Origin: an uncultured Chloroflexota bacterium
Lineage (GTDB): Bacteria > Chloroflexota > Anaerolineae > Anaerolineales > UBA4823
Reading direction: 5' to 3'
Assembly: GCA_903871905.1 (NCBI GenBank)
Contig: CAIQIV010000489.1
Location: 1 to 41,446, forward strand
Length of the DNA stretch: 41,446 nt
In this document: positions 14,702 through 23,477 of the stretch, in pieces
Layout of the letters: the number at the start of each line of letters is the position of its first letter
Numbering within the stretch: position 1 is the stretch's first letter
Program-made: the position numbers and the translations under genes
The notes under the pieces: generated by a model
The model's input: only the letters and a program-made list of their open reading frames with translations
Told to the model about the DNA's origin: nothing
Database searches by the model: none

Positions 14702-15952
14702 TTACACGGGGTAGATCCGCCCTTTCTTGACCACGGTTTGCACCAGGTTGCTGCCGAAGCGGTAGCCCAGGTGACGGTAGTCAGCCACATGTAGCATCAA
14801 CAAGTCAGCCTGTTTTCCCGGTTCGAGCGAACCGACCCGATCAGCCATATGGATTGCCTGGGCAGAGTTAATAGTGGCAGCAGCGATCGCCTGTGCTGGG
14901 GTGAGGCGCATATAACGGCAAGCCAGGGCAATGGAGAACTGCATATTTTCGCACCAGGCAGTGCCCGGATTCAAATCTGTAGCCAGTGCGAGGATTCCGC
15001 CAGCATCCAGGATAGCCTGTGCCGGGGTGTACAGGTGCTCAGAAAGGCCAAATGGCGTGCATGGCAGGGCAACAGCCACAGTATTACTCTTTCCCAGGGT
15101 GGTGATGTCTTCAATTGAAGTTTTCACCAGGTGGTCTGCTGAGGCTGAGCCGATCTCTGCTGCCAGGGAAGCGCCTCCCAGGTTTTCAAATTCATCGGCG
15201 TGGATCTTGGTTGGAAAGCCCAGCTCTTTTGCACGGCTGAGCAGGCGGCGGGAGTGTTCAAGGCTGAAGGCGCCACGCTCACAGAAGACATCTACAAAAG
15301 GCAGATGAAAATCAGGAGCGTGATGCGGCCACCATTCCAGCAGGATGGGCAGGATCGTCTCGCACATTACATCTACATATTCATCCGGGCACTGGTTGTA
15401 TTCCGGTGGGATGGCATGTGCACCCAGAAAGGTGAAGCCCAACTCCAGCGGCCCTTCAGCGTTCAGCGCCAGAAGCGCCTGGAGCATGCGCAATTCTACT
15501 GCGGCGCGCAATCCGTAACCCGTCTTGACCTCAGCGGTAGTGGTGCCGAAATTGAACATATTCCACAGCCGGGGACGGGTTTCGGCCATCATTTTTCCCA
15601 GGGAAGCGGTGCGGGTGGCGTGAACGGTGGAGAGAATCCCTCCACCCGCCGCCAGGATTTCCATATAGCTTTTTCCCTGCAGACGCATCTCAAATTCTGC
15701 TGCCCGGTCCCCTACCCAGATGGCATGGGTGTGAGGATCAACAAAACCAGGCATAACCACTTTGTCACTGGCGTCCAGGCAGGGTTCATTAGGATAGGCC
15801 TGGCGCAGCTCTGCAGTCGGGCCGACTGCCAGGATTGTTTGGTCACGGAATACCACAGCGCCGTTGGGGATGATCCCCAGCCTTCCCAGATCATGGCCAC
15901 GCTGTGGGCCACCGGCCAGAGTGAGCAATTGGGATGCAGAGTGGATTAACAT
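14702..15952 (-). CDS. hutI: Imidazolonepropionase
   Basis: HutI hydrolyses 4-imidazolone-5-propanoate to N-formimidoyl-L-glutamate in histidine degradation. The 416-aa length is typical. The amidohydrolase metal motif is PGFVDPHTHAIW. The family-specific blocks are AAGGGILSTVHATR, AEVKTGYGL, FLGAHAIPPEY, KIHADEF, SADHLVKTS and LATDLNPGTA. ATG 15952 starts the normal N-terminus; the frame extends 61 codons upstream but that sequence is unlike the family. A TATACC lies 10 nt upstream with no Shine-Dalgarno. hutH, hutU and hutG are not in the window, so hutI is separated from the rest of its pathway here. It is divergent from the fumarase/aspartase-family gene. Confidence 0.96.
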   Translation of the reverse strand: MLIHSASQLLTLAGGPQRGHDLGRLGIIPNGAVVFRDQTILAVGPTAELRQAYPNEPCLDASDKVVMPGFVDPHTHAIWVGDRAAEFEMRLQGKSYMEILAAGGGILSTVHATRTASLGKMMAETRPRLWNMFNFGTTTAEVKTGYGLRAAVELRMLQALLALNAEGPLELGFTFLGAHAIPPEYNQCPDEYVDVMCETILPILLEWWPHHAPDFHLPFVDVFCERGAFSLEHSRRLLSRAKELGFPTKIHADEFENLGGASLAAEIGSASADHLVKTSIEDITTLGKSNTVAVALPCTPFGLSEHLYTPAQAILDAGGILALATDLNPGTAWCENMQFSIALACRYMRLTPAQAIAAATINSAQAIHMADRVGSLEPGKQADLLMLHVADYRHLGYRFGSNLVQTVVKKGRIYPV

Positions 15953-16057
15953 ATCAAGATTGGGTATACTGGAAGAGATAAGGTTCCAGAAATTATCCCA
16001 CGAATGGTGAAGTTTGGCAATCGGACAGAAGAGTGATTGATTATTGGAGTAATGGTA

Positions 16058-17509
16058 ATGATGACTGGTTTTCGAATTGAACGAGATTCGCTGGGGGAAC
16101 TGCAGGTTCCTGCAGATGCTTTGTATGGCATCCAAACGCAGCGTGCGGTGAACAACTTTCCTATTTCTGGGCTGCGTCCCTGGCGGGCTTTTATCTGGTC
16201 AATGGGGCTCATCAAGCGCGCCGCGGCTGAGGTGAACCGTGACCTGGGTATGTTGGATGGAACCCGCGCGGCTGCCATTGTCCAGGCTGCTCGGGAGGTG
16301 ATGGATGGCCAGTGGGACAGCCAGTTTGTGGTTGATCCCTTTCAAGCGGGGGCAGGCACCAGCCATAATATGAACATCAATGAGGTCATTGCCAATCGCG
16401 CTACCCTGCTCCTGGGCGGGAGCCTGGGTGAATACCGGGTGCACCCTAATGATCATGTCAATATGGCCCAATCGACGAATGACACCATCCCCACAGCCAT
16501 TCGTCTGGGGGTGCTTTGGCGGCTGGAGGAACTGCTGGCAGTTGTCTTCGAATTGGCTGCAGCTCTGCAGGAGAAATCTCGGGAATTTGACCCGCTGGTG
16601 AAATCTGGGAGGACTCACTTGCAGGATGCAGTGCCGGTGCGCCTGGGCCAGGAATTTGGCGCGTACGCCACTGCGGTGGAACGCGATGCCGGGCGCCTGC
16701 AACGAGCAGCCGATGGGCTGCGGCGCCTGGGGATCGGGGGCACTGCGGTGGGCAGTGGCCTGAATGCCCACCAGGAGTATCACCGGCGCATGGTGCGACG
16801 GCTTACGGAATTGAGCAGGCTCGAGCTGTATACTTCGGATAATTTATTTGAGAGTATGCAATCCATGGCTGATGCGGCTGACTTCTCAGCCTCGCTGCGC
16901 ACCCTGGCGATCACCCTGACGCGTATAGCCAATGACTTCCGCCTGCTTGCGTCTGGCCCTGCGACTGGCCTGGATGAGATCCGCCTGCCAGCAGTGCAGC
17001 CGGGATCTAGTATCATGCCTGGGAAAGTTAACCCGGTGCTGGCCGAAATGCTCAATATGGCTATGTTCCATGTTCAGGGCTGCGACCTGGTGGTGTCTCT
17101 GGCTGCCCAGGCCGGGCAACTAGAACTGAATGTGATGATGCCAATTATAGCTCACAACCTGTTTGAGGCGATGCAGGTGACCATTGCCGCGGTACGGGAG
17201 TTCACCGGGCGGTGTGTGCGGGGGCTGCAGGCTAATTCTGATAAGGCGGCTGGATGGCTTGAGCATAATGCCATTGTGGTTACTGCACTCAATCCTTTGA
17301 TCGGTTACCAGGCTGGGGCTCAACTGGTAAAAGAAGCCCTGGCCAGCGGTCGCACCGTACGGCAGGTTGCTGTTGAGCGGGCATTGGCGGGAGAACTGCA
17401 TGATCAAGCGGAGGGGCGTCCCATTTCGCAAGCGGAGGTGGAAGCAGCGTTGGGGAACATGCGCCGGCTGACAGAAGGTGGGATCTTTGGCGGGGGAATG
17501 GGAGGGTAG
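16058..17509 (+). CDS. Class II fumarase / aspartate ammonia-lyase family protein
   Basis: The 483-aa product belongs to the superfamily that reversibly forms fumarate from malate or aspartate. The signature GSSIMPGKVNP is exact. Other conserved blocks are AGAGTSHNMNINEVIANRA, VHPNDHVNMAQSTNDT and RTHLQDAVPVRLGQEFG. The tail LNPLIGYQAGAQLVKEALASG resembles fumarase C more than classical aspartase, while LQDAVP is aspartase-like, so I leave the specificity open. Divergence from hutI makes an amino-acid context conceivable but not proven. Of several in-frame ATGs, 16058 has GGAG 8 nt upstream. It lacks a fused C-terminal domain and has a normal length. Confidence 0.92.
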   Translation: MMTGFRIERDSLGELQVPADALYGIQTQRAVNNFPISGLRPWRAFIWSMGLIKRAAAEVNRDLGMLDGTRAAAIVQAAREVMDGQWDSQFVVDPFQAGAGTSHNMNINEVIANRATLLLGGSLGEYRVHPNDHVNMAQSTNDTIPTAIRLGVLWRLEELLAVVFELAAALQEKSREFDPLVKSGRTHLQDAVPVRLGQEFGAYATAVERDAGRLQRAADGLRRLGIGGTAVGSGLNAHQEYHRRMVRRLTELSRLELYTSDNLFESMQSMADAADFSASLRTLAITLTRIANDFRLLASGPATGLDEIRLPAVQPGSSIMPGKVNPVLAEMLNMAMFHVQGCDLVVSLAAQAGQLELNVMMPIIAHNLFEAMQVTIAAVREFTGRCVRGLQANSDKAAGWLEHNAIVVTALNPLIGYQAGAQLVKEALASGRTVRQVAVERALAGELHDQAEGRPISQAEVEAALGNMRRLTEGGIFGGGMGG

Positions 17510-17525
17510 TGGTTGGAGATTGGGG

Positions 17526-17531
17526 TATAAT
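17526..17531 (+). promoter_or_regulatory. -10 element of the acyltransferase/yqeY unit
   Basis: TATAAT lies 11 nt before ATG 17543, predicting a leader of only about 4-5 nt. No Shine-Dalgarno and no clear -35 are visible. Confidence 0.5.
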
Positions 17532-17542
17532 TTTTCTTTAAG

Positions 17543-18247
17543 ATGAAAACACTTGCCTATAAGATAGTCCGCTTCTTTATCGTCATTTTTGTGCGATTGA
17601 GTTCGCACATCACTTTACATGGGTTGGAAAACCTGCCCACTTCAGGTGCTTATGTTGTGGTTGCCAATCACCTGGGACGCATGGATGTCCCCCTTGTGTA
17701 CTATATTCTGGAGCGGACAGATGTGATCATGTTGGCGGCAGAAAAGTACCGTGAGCATTTCTTCACCCGGGTTTTCTTCCGCATGCTGGATGGAATTTTT
17801 ATTGACCGCTTTGGGGCTGATTTTGGCCCGGTGCGCGAAGTCCTTGCACGGATCAAAGCGGGGGGTGTGTTGGTGCTGGCCCCTGAAGGCACGCGCAGCC
17901 CGACCGAGGCGTTAATCGAAGGCCGGGATGGGGCAAGCTACCTGGCAGCTAAAACGGGAGTCCCGGTGCTGCCGGTGGCCTTGATTGGCACCGAGGACCG
18001 CATTGTCAAGCAGCGCCTCAAGCATTTTCAGAAGCTGGACATCACGATTTGGGCGGGTAAAACATTTTATTTACCACCACTCAAAGGCCGGAACCGGGAA
18101 GCACAGCTAAAGCAGCATACCGATGAAATCATGTGTCAGATCGGAGCGCTGCTCCCACTGCAGTATCGCGGCGTTTATGCAGATCATCCGCGCCTGAAAG
18201 AGATTCTTGCACAACAGGAGAAAGTGAACGATGGGACTCAGAACTGA
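17543..18247 (+). CDS. 1-acyl-glycerol-3-phosphate acyltransferase family (PlsC-like)
   Basis: The 234-aa product has the LPLAT motifs. The catalytic NHxxxxD appears as VVVANHLGRMDVPL, the glycerophosphate-binding block as LDGIFIDR, EGTR as LVLAPEGTRSPTE, and the proline block as GVPVLPVALIGTE. A hydrophobic N-terminal segment (FFIVIFVRL) suggests membrane association. The family makes phosphatidic acid or modifies other lipids; exact substrate is unknown. ATG 17543 follows a TATAAT by 11 nt and has no ribosome site, so the message may be nearly leaderless. The 3' end overlaps yqeY by 17 nt. Confidence 0.93.
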   Translation: MKTLAYKIVRFFIVIFVRLSSHITLHGLENLPTSGAYVVVANHLGRMDVPLVYYILERTDVIMLAAEKYREHFFTRVFFRMLDGIFIDRFGADFGPVREVLARIKAGGVLVLAPEGTRSPTEALIEGRDGASYLAAKTGVPVLPVALIGTEDRIVKQRLKHFQKLDITIWAGKTFYLPPLKGRNREAQLKQHTDEIMCQIGALLPLQYRGVYADHPRLKEILAQQEKVNDGTQN

Positions 18248-18674
18248 TCTTGAAGAGGGGCTGAAGGATGCTTTGCGTTCTGGCGATGAACTCCGCAAGC
18301 GCACTTTGCGCATGGCACTCTCGGCGATCAAGTTTGCTGAAGTGGAAAAACGTGTTCCCCTGGATGATGCTGCGATGACGGCGATCCTGCAGAAGGAGAT
18401 TAAATCGCGCCAGGAATCGCTGGCCGAGGCGCAGCGTTTCAACCGCCCAGACCTGGAAGCCGCGGCGCGGGATGAGATCGCCGTGCTGGAAGCTTATCTT
18501 CCAAAACAATTAGGCGCTGAGGAATTGGATTCCCTGGCGCAGCAGGCCATTGCGGATGTGGGAGCAACCACGATACGCGAGATGGGCCAGGTCATGAAGG
18601 TATTGATTCCGCGTCTACAGGGACGCGCCAGCGGCGATCAGGCCAGCCAGGCGGTTCGCCGCTTGTTGCAGTAA
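18231..18674 (+). CDS. yqeY: GatB/YqeY domain protein
   Basis: The 147-aa product is a stand-alone YqeY protein, related to the tRNA-binding tail of GatB. Its start GLRTDLEEGLKDALRSGDEL, the KRTLRMALSAIKFAEVEKR helix and the tail IREMGQVMKVLIPRLQGRAS are diagnostic. A role in tRNA-dependent amidation or translation quality is suggested for the family but not established. The ATG lies inside the end of the acyltransferase gene (17-nt overlap), with GGAG about 10 nt upstream. gatC and gatA occur 14 kb away in this window. Confidence 0.95.
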   Translation: MGLRTDLEEGLKDALRSGDELRKRTLRMALSAIKFAEVEKRVPLDDAAMTAILQKEIKSRQESLAEAQRFNRPDLEAAARDEIAVLEAYLPKQLGAEELDSLAQQAIADVGATTIREMGQVMKVLIPRLQGRASGDQASQAVRRLLQ

Positions 18675-18715
18675 GGGCGTCCTGGAAAATGCGGATGGCA
18701 AAGCCGACATAATCC

Positions 18716-20923
18716 ATGGTGGAATCCTCGGAGCCTACCACTGCTTCCCTCAACTTCAGAAGAGCCCGGGCAGCCCTTCTAGTGGCTTTATCCTGGATGT
18801 TTTTGGCTGTCGCTCTGCTGGCTCCGATCCTGCTTCACCTGCCGCCAGCCTCCCTCCAGTTGGGGGAGGTTGCCTCGCAGGATGTGCTGGCACCGCTGGC
18901 GATCACCTATACCAGCAATGTGCTGACCGAGATCCGGCGTGAGGCGGCTGAGCGTGCAGTAGCTCCGGTGTATTCACCACCGGATACGGGGATCGCCCGC
19001 CAACAGTTGGAGCGGTTACGCACAGCTCTATCCTATATCAACAACGTCCGTTCAGACACTTATGCCAGCTCAGAACAAAAGCTGAAGGACCTGGGGGCGC
19101 TGGATGCGCTGAAACTGGCACCCGAAACCGCTGCTGGTCTGCTGGATCTCAGTGAAGGCCACTGGCAGGCGGTGCAGCAGGAGTCGGTGCGGGTGCTTGA
19201 GCAGGTGATGCGCACCTCTATCCGGCCCGAGCGCCTGGAAGACGCTCAGGCTTCCATTCCAATGTTAATAAGCCTGTCGCTGCCTGACGCACAGGCCATA
19301 CAGATTGAGCAACTGGTTTCCCCCTTTGTGGTGGCCAATAGCTTTTTGAATGAAACCCTGACCCAGGCGGCACGGCAGAAGGCACGTGACGCGGTTGGGC
19401 CAGTTGTTGAGGCGTTTGTCCCTGGAGAATCGATCATTTCACGAGGTCGGGTGATCACCGCTGCTGACGTAGAGGCAATGGAACAGGTGGGTCTGATGCG
19501 CCCGCGCCTGCGCTGGCAGGATGTTGCCGGCGCCCTGTTGATCAGCGGTTTGATGCTGGCTCTGCTGGGTTTTTATTTGCGCGCCAAGCCGGCGGTTTCC
19601 AGGGAGCCTTACAGCTTAATGGTGATATCCCTGTTGTTCCTGGCTTTTCTGTTCGGCGGGCGCATGGCTTTTGACACCCGGTCGGCGTTTAGTTACGCTT
19701 ACCCGTTAGCAGCTTATACGCTGATCGTTTCGGCGCTATTCAGCACCCAGCCAGCCGTGGTTTCCTCGCTGCCCCTGGCGATCCTGGTGGGGTATGGTTT
19801 CCCTGACTCGCTTGAAATCACTTTGTATTATATAATGACCGGCTTGTTTGGGGCTTTTGCCCTGGGGCGCGGACGGCGTATTGGTTCGTTCTTCCTGGCA
19901 GGGCTGGCAGTCGCTTTTTCTGGGGCTGTCGTCTTAATCGTATTGCGGCTGCCGCTGTTGAGCACCAATTGGTGGGACCTGGGGATGGTGTTGGGTATCC
20001 CGCTGCTCAATGGCCTGGCTACTGCAGCGCTGACGCTGCTGTTGGAAGTGTTTGCTGCCAGCGGTTTCCGCATGGCGACTCCCATGCACCTGATGGAACT
20101 GACGCGTCCCGACCATCCCCTGCTGGGCATGATCCTGCAGAAAGCCCCGGGTACATATCAGCACAGTTTGCAGCTTGCCAACCTGGCGGAGCAGGCGGCG
20201 GAGCGTATCGGAGCTGATCCATTGCTCACTCGGGTTGGCGCCCTGTATCATGACGCAGGCAAAGCACTCAACCCATTTTGTTTTATTGAAAACCAGCTGC
20301 CAGGGTTCACCAACCCTCATGATGAGATGGATCCGCTGACTAGTGCCCAGGTGATCATCCGCCATGTCCCAGACGGTTATGAGCTGGTGAATAAATATCG
20401 CCTGCCGCGCCTGGTATGTGACTTTGTGGTCCAGCACCACGGCACCATGATTACCCAGTTTCAGTACCATCGCGCTCTTGAGGCAGCAGGAGGAGATGAA
20501 GGCAAGGTAGATATTCGAAAATTTCGTTACCCTGGCCCTCGTCCGCGCAGCAAAGAGACCGCTCTGTTGATGTTGGCTGATGGCTGTGAGGCGCGGGTCC
20601 GGGCTGAGGCGCCAAAGGACGAAGCTGCGCTGCGTAAGCTGATTAAAGAGGTGATTGATAATCGCGTTGCCCGGCGGCAGTTGGACGAGACTAATCTCAC
20701 CTTGCGTGACCTGGACACTATCCTGGATTCTTTTACTTCGACCCTGCGTGGCTTTTATCATTCCCGGGTAAAATATCCTGCCTTAGAGAGCCCTGGCGAG
20801 CAGGTCCCCAGCCTGGCACCTTCCAGCCTGGATGTTTCAACTAACCCTTTGCGCTCGAGCCAATCCTCCCCCTCAACGGCTGAAGCCAGACCGGCCGCAG
20901 CCCTAACCCCAAAGAAAATGTGA
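18716..20923 (+). CDS. pgpH: 7TM-HD phosphohydrolase, PgpH/YqfF family (probable c-di-AMP phosphodiesterase)
   Basis: The 735-aa product has one N-terminal membrane segment (about 20-40) and a large extracellular 7TMR-HDED region. About seven further transmembrane helices follow (roughly residues 265-450), then a cytosolic HD domain. His512-Asp513 occur in ALYHDAGKALNPFCFIENQ, and further ligands in VIIRHVPDG and VVQHHGT. Characterised PgpH proteins hydrolyse c-di-AMP. The order pgpH-ybeY-dgkA is conserved in many bacteria and supports the assignment. ATG 18716 has no clear Shine-Dalgarno. The tail of about 50 residues is Pro/Ser-rich and disordered. The stop codon shares one base with the ybeY ATG (TGATG). 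Confidence 0.94.
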   Translation: MVESSEPTTASLNFRRARAALLVALSWMFLAVALLAPILLHLPPASLQLGEVASQDVLAPLAITYTSNVLTEIRREAAERAVAPVYSPPDTGIARQQLERLRTALSYINNVRSDTYASSEQKLKDLGALDALKLAPETAAGLLDLSEGHWQAVQQESVRVLEQVMRTSIRPERLEDAQASIPMLISLSLPDAQAIQIEQLVSPFVVANSFLNETLTQAARQKARDAVGPVVEAFVPGESIISRGRVITAADVEAMEQVGLMRPRLRWQDVAGALLISGLMLALLGFYLRAKPAVSREPYSLMVISLLFLAFLFGGRMAFDTRSAFSYAYPLAAYTLIVSALFSTQPAVVSSLPLAILVGYGFPDSLEITLYYIMTGLFGAFALGRGRRIGSFFLAGLAVAFSGAVVLIVLRLPLLSTNWWDLGMVLGIPLLNGLATAALTLLLEVFAASGFRMATPMHLMELTRPDHPLLGMILQKAPGTYQHSLQLANLAEQAAERIGADPLLTRVGALYHDAGKALNPFCFIENQLPGFTNPHDEMDPLTSAQVIIRHVPDGYELVNKYRLPRLVCDFVVQHHGTMITQFQYHRALEAAGGDEGKVDIRKFRYPGPRPRSKETALLMLADGCEARVRAEAPKDEAALRKLIKEVIDNRVARRQLDETNLTLRDLDTILDSFTSTLRGFYHSRVKYPALESPGEQVPSLAPSSLDVSTNPLRSSQSSPSTAEARPAAALTPKKM

Positions 20924-21393
20924 TGATTGAACTTCAATTTGCCGATGTGATTGTCCCAGAAATTGAGGCCCTGCCTGGCTGCCAGCAGTGGCTGGAAATT
21001 GCGGCCCAGGAAGTCCTGCGCCTGGCTGGTGAGGATGCCAGCGATAATATGACCATTGTGCTCTCGGATGACGATGAACTGCGGCGGCTGAACATGCAGT
21101 TCCTGGAGAATGATGTCCCAACGGATGTCCTTTCCTTTCCATCCGGGGAATATGATCCTGATACCCAGGCGAATTACCTGGGGGATATCATTATTTCCCT
21201 GGCACGCGCCCAGATGCAATCTACGCAGGCCGGACATCCATTGAAAGATGAACTGCAGCTGCTGGTGGTGCACGGTGTGCTCCATCTTTTAGGGTACGAT
21301 CACCTGGAAGAAGATGAAAAGGTAGAAATGTGGCGTGTCCAGGCGGAGGCGCTAGAACTTCTGGGCTGCTCGCCTTCCGCAATTCCCCGTTGA
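20923..21393 (+). CDS. ybeY: Endoribonuclease YbeY (rRNA maturation factor)
   Basis: The zinc-dependent RNase YbeY functions in 16S rRNA 3'-end maturation and ribosome quality control. The 156-aa length is typical. The metal motif HGVLHLLGYDH supplies His117, His121 and His127. The conserved TDVLSFP and YLGDIIIS blocks are present. The ATG at 20923 overlaps the pgpH stop, so translation is coupled. An in-frame GTG three bases upstream is a less likely start. Confidence 0.97.
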   Translation: MIELQFADVIVPEIEALPGCQQWLEIAAQEVLRLAGEDASDNMTIVLSDDDELRRLNMQFLENDVPTDVLSFPSGEYDPDTQANYLGDIIISLARAQMQSTQAGHPLKDELQLLVVHGVLHLLGYDHLEEDEKVEMWRVQAEALELLGCSPSAIPR

Positions 21394-21413
21394 GTTTTCC
21401 AGGATGATAGTTC

Positions 21414-21809
21414 ATGATCCGCTCCATCCTTGAGAAGCGTATGGAATCCTTTCGATGTGCCTTTGCCGGTTGGCGGCAGGTGGTTGAGAGCCAGCCCAAT
21501 GCTCGCATCCATGCCGTCGCTACCCTGCTGGTAGTGGGACTGTCTGTCTGGCTGGAGTTGCCGCGAGGTGATTGGGCGGTGTTGGTTCTGGGAATTGGCC
21601 TGGTGTGGACTGCAGAAATGCTGAATACCGCGATTGAATACTCGGTAGATCTGGCAAGCCCCGGACGGAATCCGCTGGCAAGGGCGAGTAAAGATGTTGC
21701 AGCAGGCGCCGTCCTGGCTGCCTCAGCCTGTGCTGTGGTGATCGGTACCTTAATCCTGGGGCCTCCCTTGTGGGAGAAGCTCAAGGTATTGTGTTTCTGG
21801 TTCTATTAA
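21414..21809 (+). CDS. dgkA: Diacylglycerol/undecaprenol kinase family membrane protein
   Basis: The 131-aa integral membrane protein matches the short DgkA/UdpK family that phosphorylates undecaprenol or diacylglycerol. The N-terminal amphipathic FRCAFAGWRQVVESQPNARI is followed by membrane helices near 33-48, 55-70 and 95-115. The catalytic motif is AEMLNTAIEYSVDL. In Gram-positive and many other bacteria this form is an undecaprenol kinase; the substrate is inferred. It follows ybeY by 20 nt, the usual neighbour order. Confidence 0.95.
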   Translation: MIRSILEKRMESFRCAFAGWRQVVESQPNARIHAVATLLVVGLSVWLELPRGDWAVLVLGIGLVWTAEMLNTAIEYSVDLASPGRNPLARASKDVAAGAVLAASACAVVIGTLILGPPLWEKLKVLCFWFY

Positions 21810-21833
21810 GTCTGGAGCCGCTGCGAGGTGAAC

Positions 21834-22697
21834 ATGTCTGGTTTCTCTTTTCGTTTTGGAACGGTTGGCTCGCCGCTCTCGACCCCTAAAAAGCCTGGTG
21901 GAAGTGTGGGGGCGGTGCTGCGGAGCGCTGAATTGGGGCTGGATACCCTTGAGCTTGGCTGGGTGCAGTCGGTGCGGGTCAGTGAAGAGACATGCGCCAG
22001 CATCCGCCAGACGGCTATCGAAAACGCTCTGCACATCAGCGTTCATGCACCCTATTTCATTAACCTAAATGCTGACGATGAAGAGTGGCCTAAATCGCGT
22101 AAGCGCCTGATGGATGCTGCCCATTTTGGCAACCTGGCAGGGGCGACCGATATCGTCTTTCACCCCGGTTCATATTTCGGACTCCCACCTGAGCAGGTGC
22201 TGCCGCGGGCGGTGGAGCGCCTGCGAGGCTGTGCGGAGGAACTGCAGCAGGCTGGCAATCCTGCCTGCCTGCGCCCAGAGACAATGGGCAAGTCTGCCAT
22301 GCTGGGATCCCTGGAAGACACCCTGACCATGGCGCAAGCTGTCCCCGGAGTGTTTCCCTGTATGGATTTTGCCCACCTGCATGCGCGCCCTGGAGATGGT
22401 TCCTTCAACACATTGGATGAGTGGTTGGCTGTCCTGGAAAGATATGGGAACAGTCTGGGTGAAGAAGCCCTGTACCATCTGCACGTTCACCTGTCTGGGA
22501 TTGAATATGGGAGTAAAGGTGAGAAGAATCACCTGAAGCTGGAAGAGGCAGACCTTGACCTGAAAGCCTTGTTCCGCGCTCTGCACCGATTTGGCTGTCG
22601 GGGGCGCATTCTATGTGAAAGCCCGGTCATGGAAGATGACGCCCTTAAAATGCAGGAAATATGGCAGGAAGTGAGCGGGGAAACCCGCGCAGCCTAG
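21834..22697 (+). CDS. TIM-barrel protein of the AP endonuclease family 2 (EndoIV-like)
   Basis: The 287-aa product has the blocks of endonuclease IV: HAPYFINLNADD, IVFHPGSYFG, LRPETMGKSAMLG, CMDFAHLHAR, HVHLSGIEYGSKGEKNHLKL and ILCESPVMEDDA. The zinc-ligand His, Glu and Asp positions of the DNA repair enzyme Nfo therefore appear present. Nfo excises abasic sites; related barrels are sugar isomerases. I favour a DNA-repair EndoIV-like role. ATG 21834 has GAGG 5 nt upstream; an in-frame GTG at 21828 is weaker. It ends the plus-strand run and converges with the next gene with 6 nt between stops. Confidence 0.85.
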   Translation: MSGFSFRFGTVGSPLSTPKKPGGSVGAVLRSAELGLDTLELGWVQSVRVSEETCASIRQTAIENALHISVHAPYFINLNADDEEWPKSRKRLMDAAHFGNLAGATDIVFHPGSYFGLPPEQVLPRAVERLRGCAEELQQAGNPACLRPETMGKSAMLGSLEDTLTMAQAVPGVFPCMDFAHLHARPGDGSFNTLDEWLAVLERYGNSLGEEALYHLHVHLSGIEYGSKGEKNHLKLEEADLDLKALFRALHRFGCRGRILCESPVMEDDALKMQEIWQEVSGETRAA

Positions 22698-22703
22698 CCG
22701 GGC

Positions 22704-23456
22704 TCAGCGCACCTGCTTGAATGAGATCACAATCAGATTTTTCTCGCACACATCATAAGTATCGAAGTAGATGCGGTTAGAGATTGGAAGCTGTGACTGG
22801 TCCAGCAGCTGCACCCACATTGACCCAGTAGATTTGATTGGCTTATCAGCAAGCACAAATTCATATCCTGATTGCCCATAGATCGGGGCGGAGCCAGATA
22901 GAGTCAGCTTCATCCCACTGATGTCCACTGGTTGCCCATCCAGCGTACCGCCCAGGGCAACGATGACCTGAGTCAGAGGGCCACCGCTCAGATCCTCGAT
23001 CTGACCAGCCACCCCCATCCAGTTACAGCTTAGCTCGCTGTGAGCGATGTTTGGGATGGCCAGGGGGCGCTCGCCCTTCAAGGAAAATTTATATCCTTCT
23101 GCGGATACCGGGGTTGAGGGGAGTGGGGTGGCGAAAACAAAGGGTGTGGCGCTTGCCTCAGGGGTGGGGGTATCCTCGGGTGTATTGGTAATGGTAGGCT
23201 CGAGGGTCATGGTTGGTGTCCAGGTCGGCGGCAGCACGTTGGGTAAAGTTGGGGTGAGGGTGGGCAGTTGGAGCACGGAAGGCAGGGTGGGAGGCGGGAA
23301 AGGGTTTAACCCGGAATTGGGGTTAATGAAGATCATAGTGGTGACAAATACCACATATAGCAGCACCAGTAAAATGATCACGGTCAAGATATTCCAGAAA
23401 ACATTCATGATCCGGGCTAATGGGTTGGGACGGTCTTCATAATCATAGTTATCCAT
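22704..23456 (-). CDS. Membrane-anchored protein with Pro/Thr-rich linker and terminal beta domain
   Basis: The 250-aa product has a cytosolic acidic N-terminus and one membrane helix (about 20-45, NVFWNILTVIILLVLLYVVF). A Pro/Thr-rich low-complexity linker follows (about 52-115), then an extracellular domain of about 130 residues with predicted beta structure. The domain has two Cys (ELSCNWMGVAG and YDVCEKNLIVI) that could form a disulfide, plus the block YGQSGYEFVLADKPI. I recognise this layout as recurring in Anaerolineae proteins but know no function. It shares an operon with the parvulin lipoprotein upstream (21 nt gap; GAGG before ATG 23456), so an envelope role is likely. Confidence 0.82.
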   Translation of the reverse strand: MDNYDYEDRPNPLARIMNVFWNILTVIILLVLLYVVFVTTMIFINPNSGLNPFPPPTLPSVLQLPTLTPTLPNVLPPTWTPTMTLEPTITNTPEDTPTPEASATPFVFATPLPSTPVSAEGYKFSLKGERPLAIPNIAHSELSCNWMGVAGQIEDLSGGPLTQVIVALGGTLDGQPVDISGMKLTLSGSAPIYGQSGYEFVLADKPIKSTGSMWVQLLDQSQLPISNRIYFDTYDVCEKNLIVISFKQVR

Positions 23457-23477
23457 GATAGCCTCTTTCTCTGTGAC

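Noticed and set aside
15200-15949. 249-codon plus-strand frame opposite hutI
   Set aside because: hutI is unambiguous on the minus strand and the antisense translation shows no motif.
15953-16135. 61-codon upstream extension of hutI
   Set aside because: It is unlike imidazolonepropionase, overlaps the divergent promoter region, and ATG 15952 gives the normal start.
19934-20761. 275-codon minus-strand frame opposite pgpH
   Set aside because: The plus strand encodes the conserved HD domain here, and the antisense product is unlike any family.
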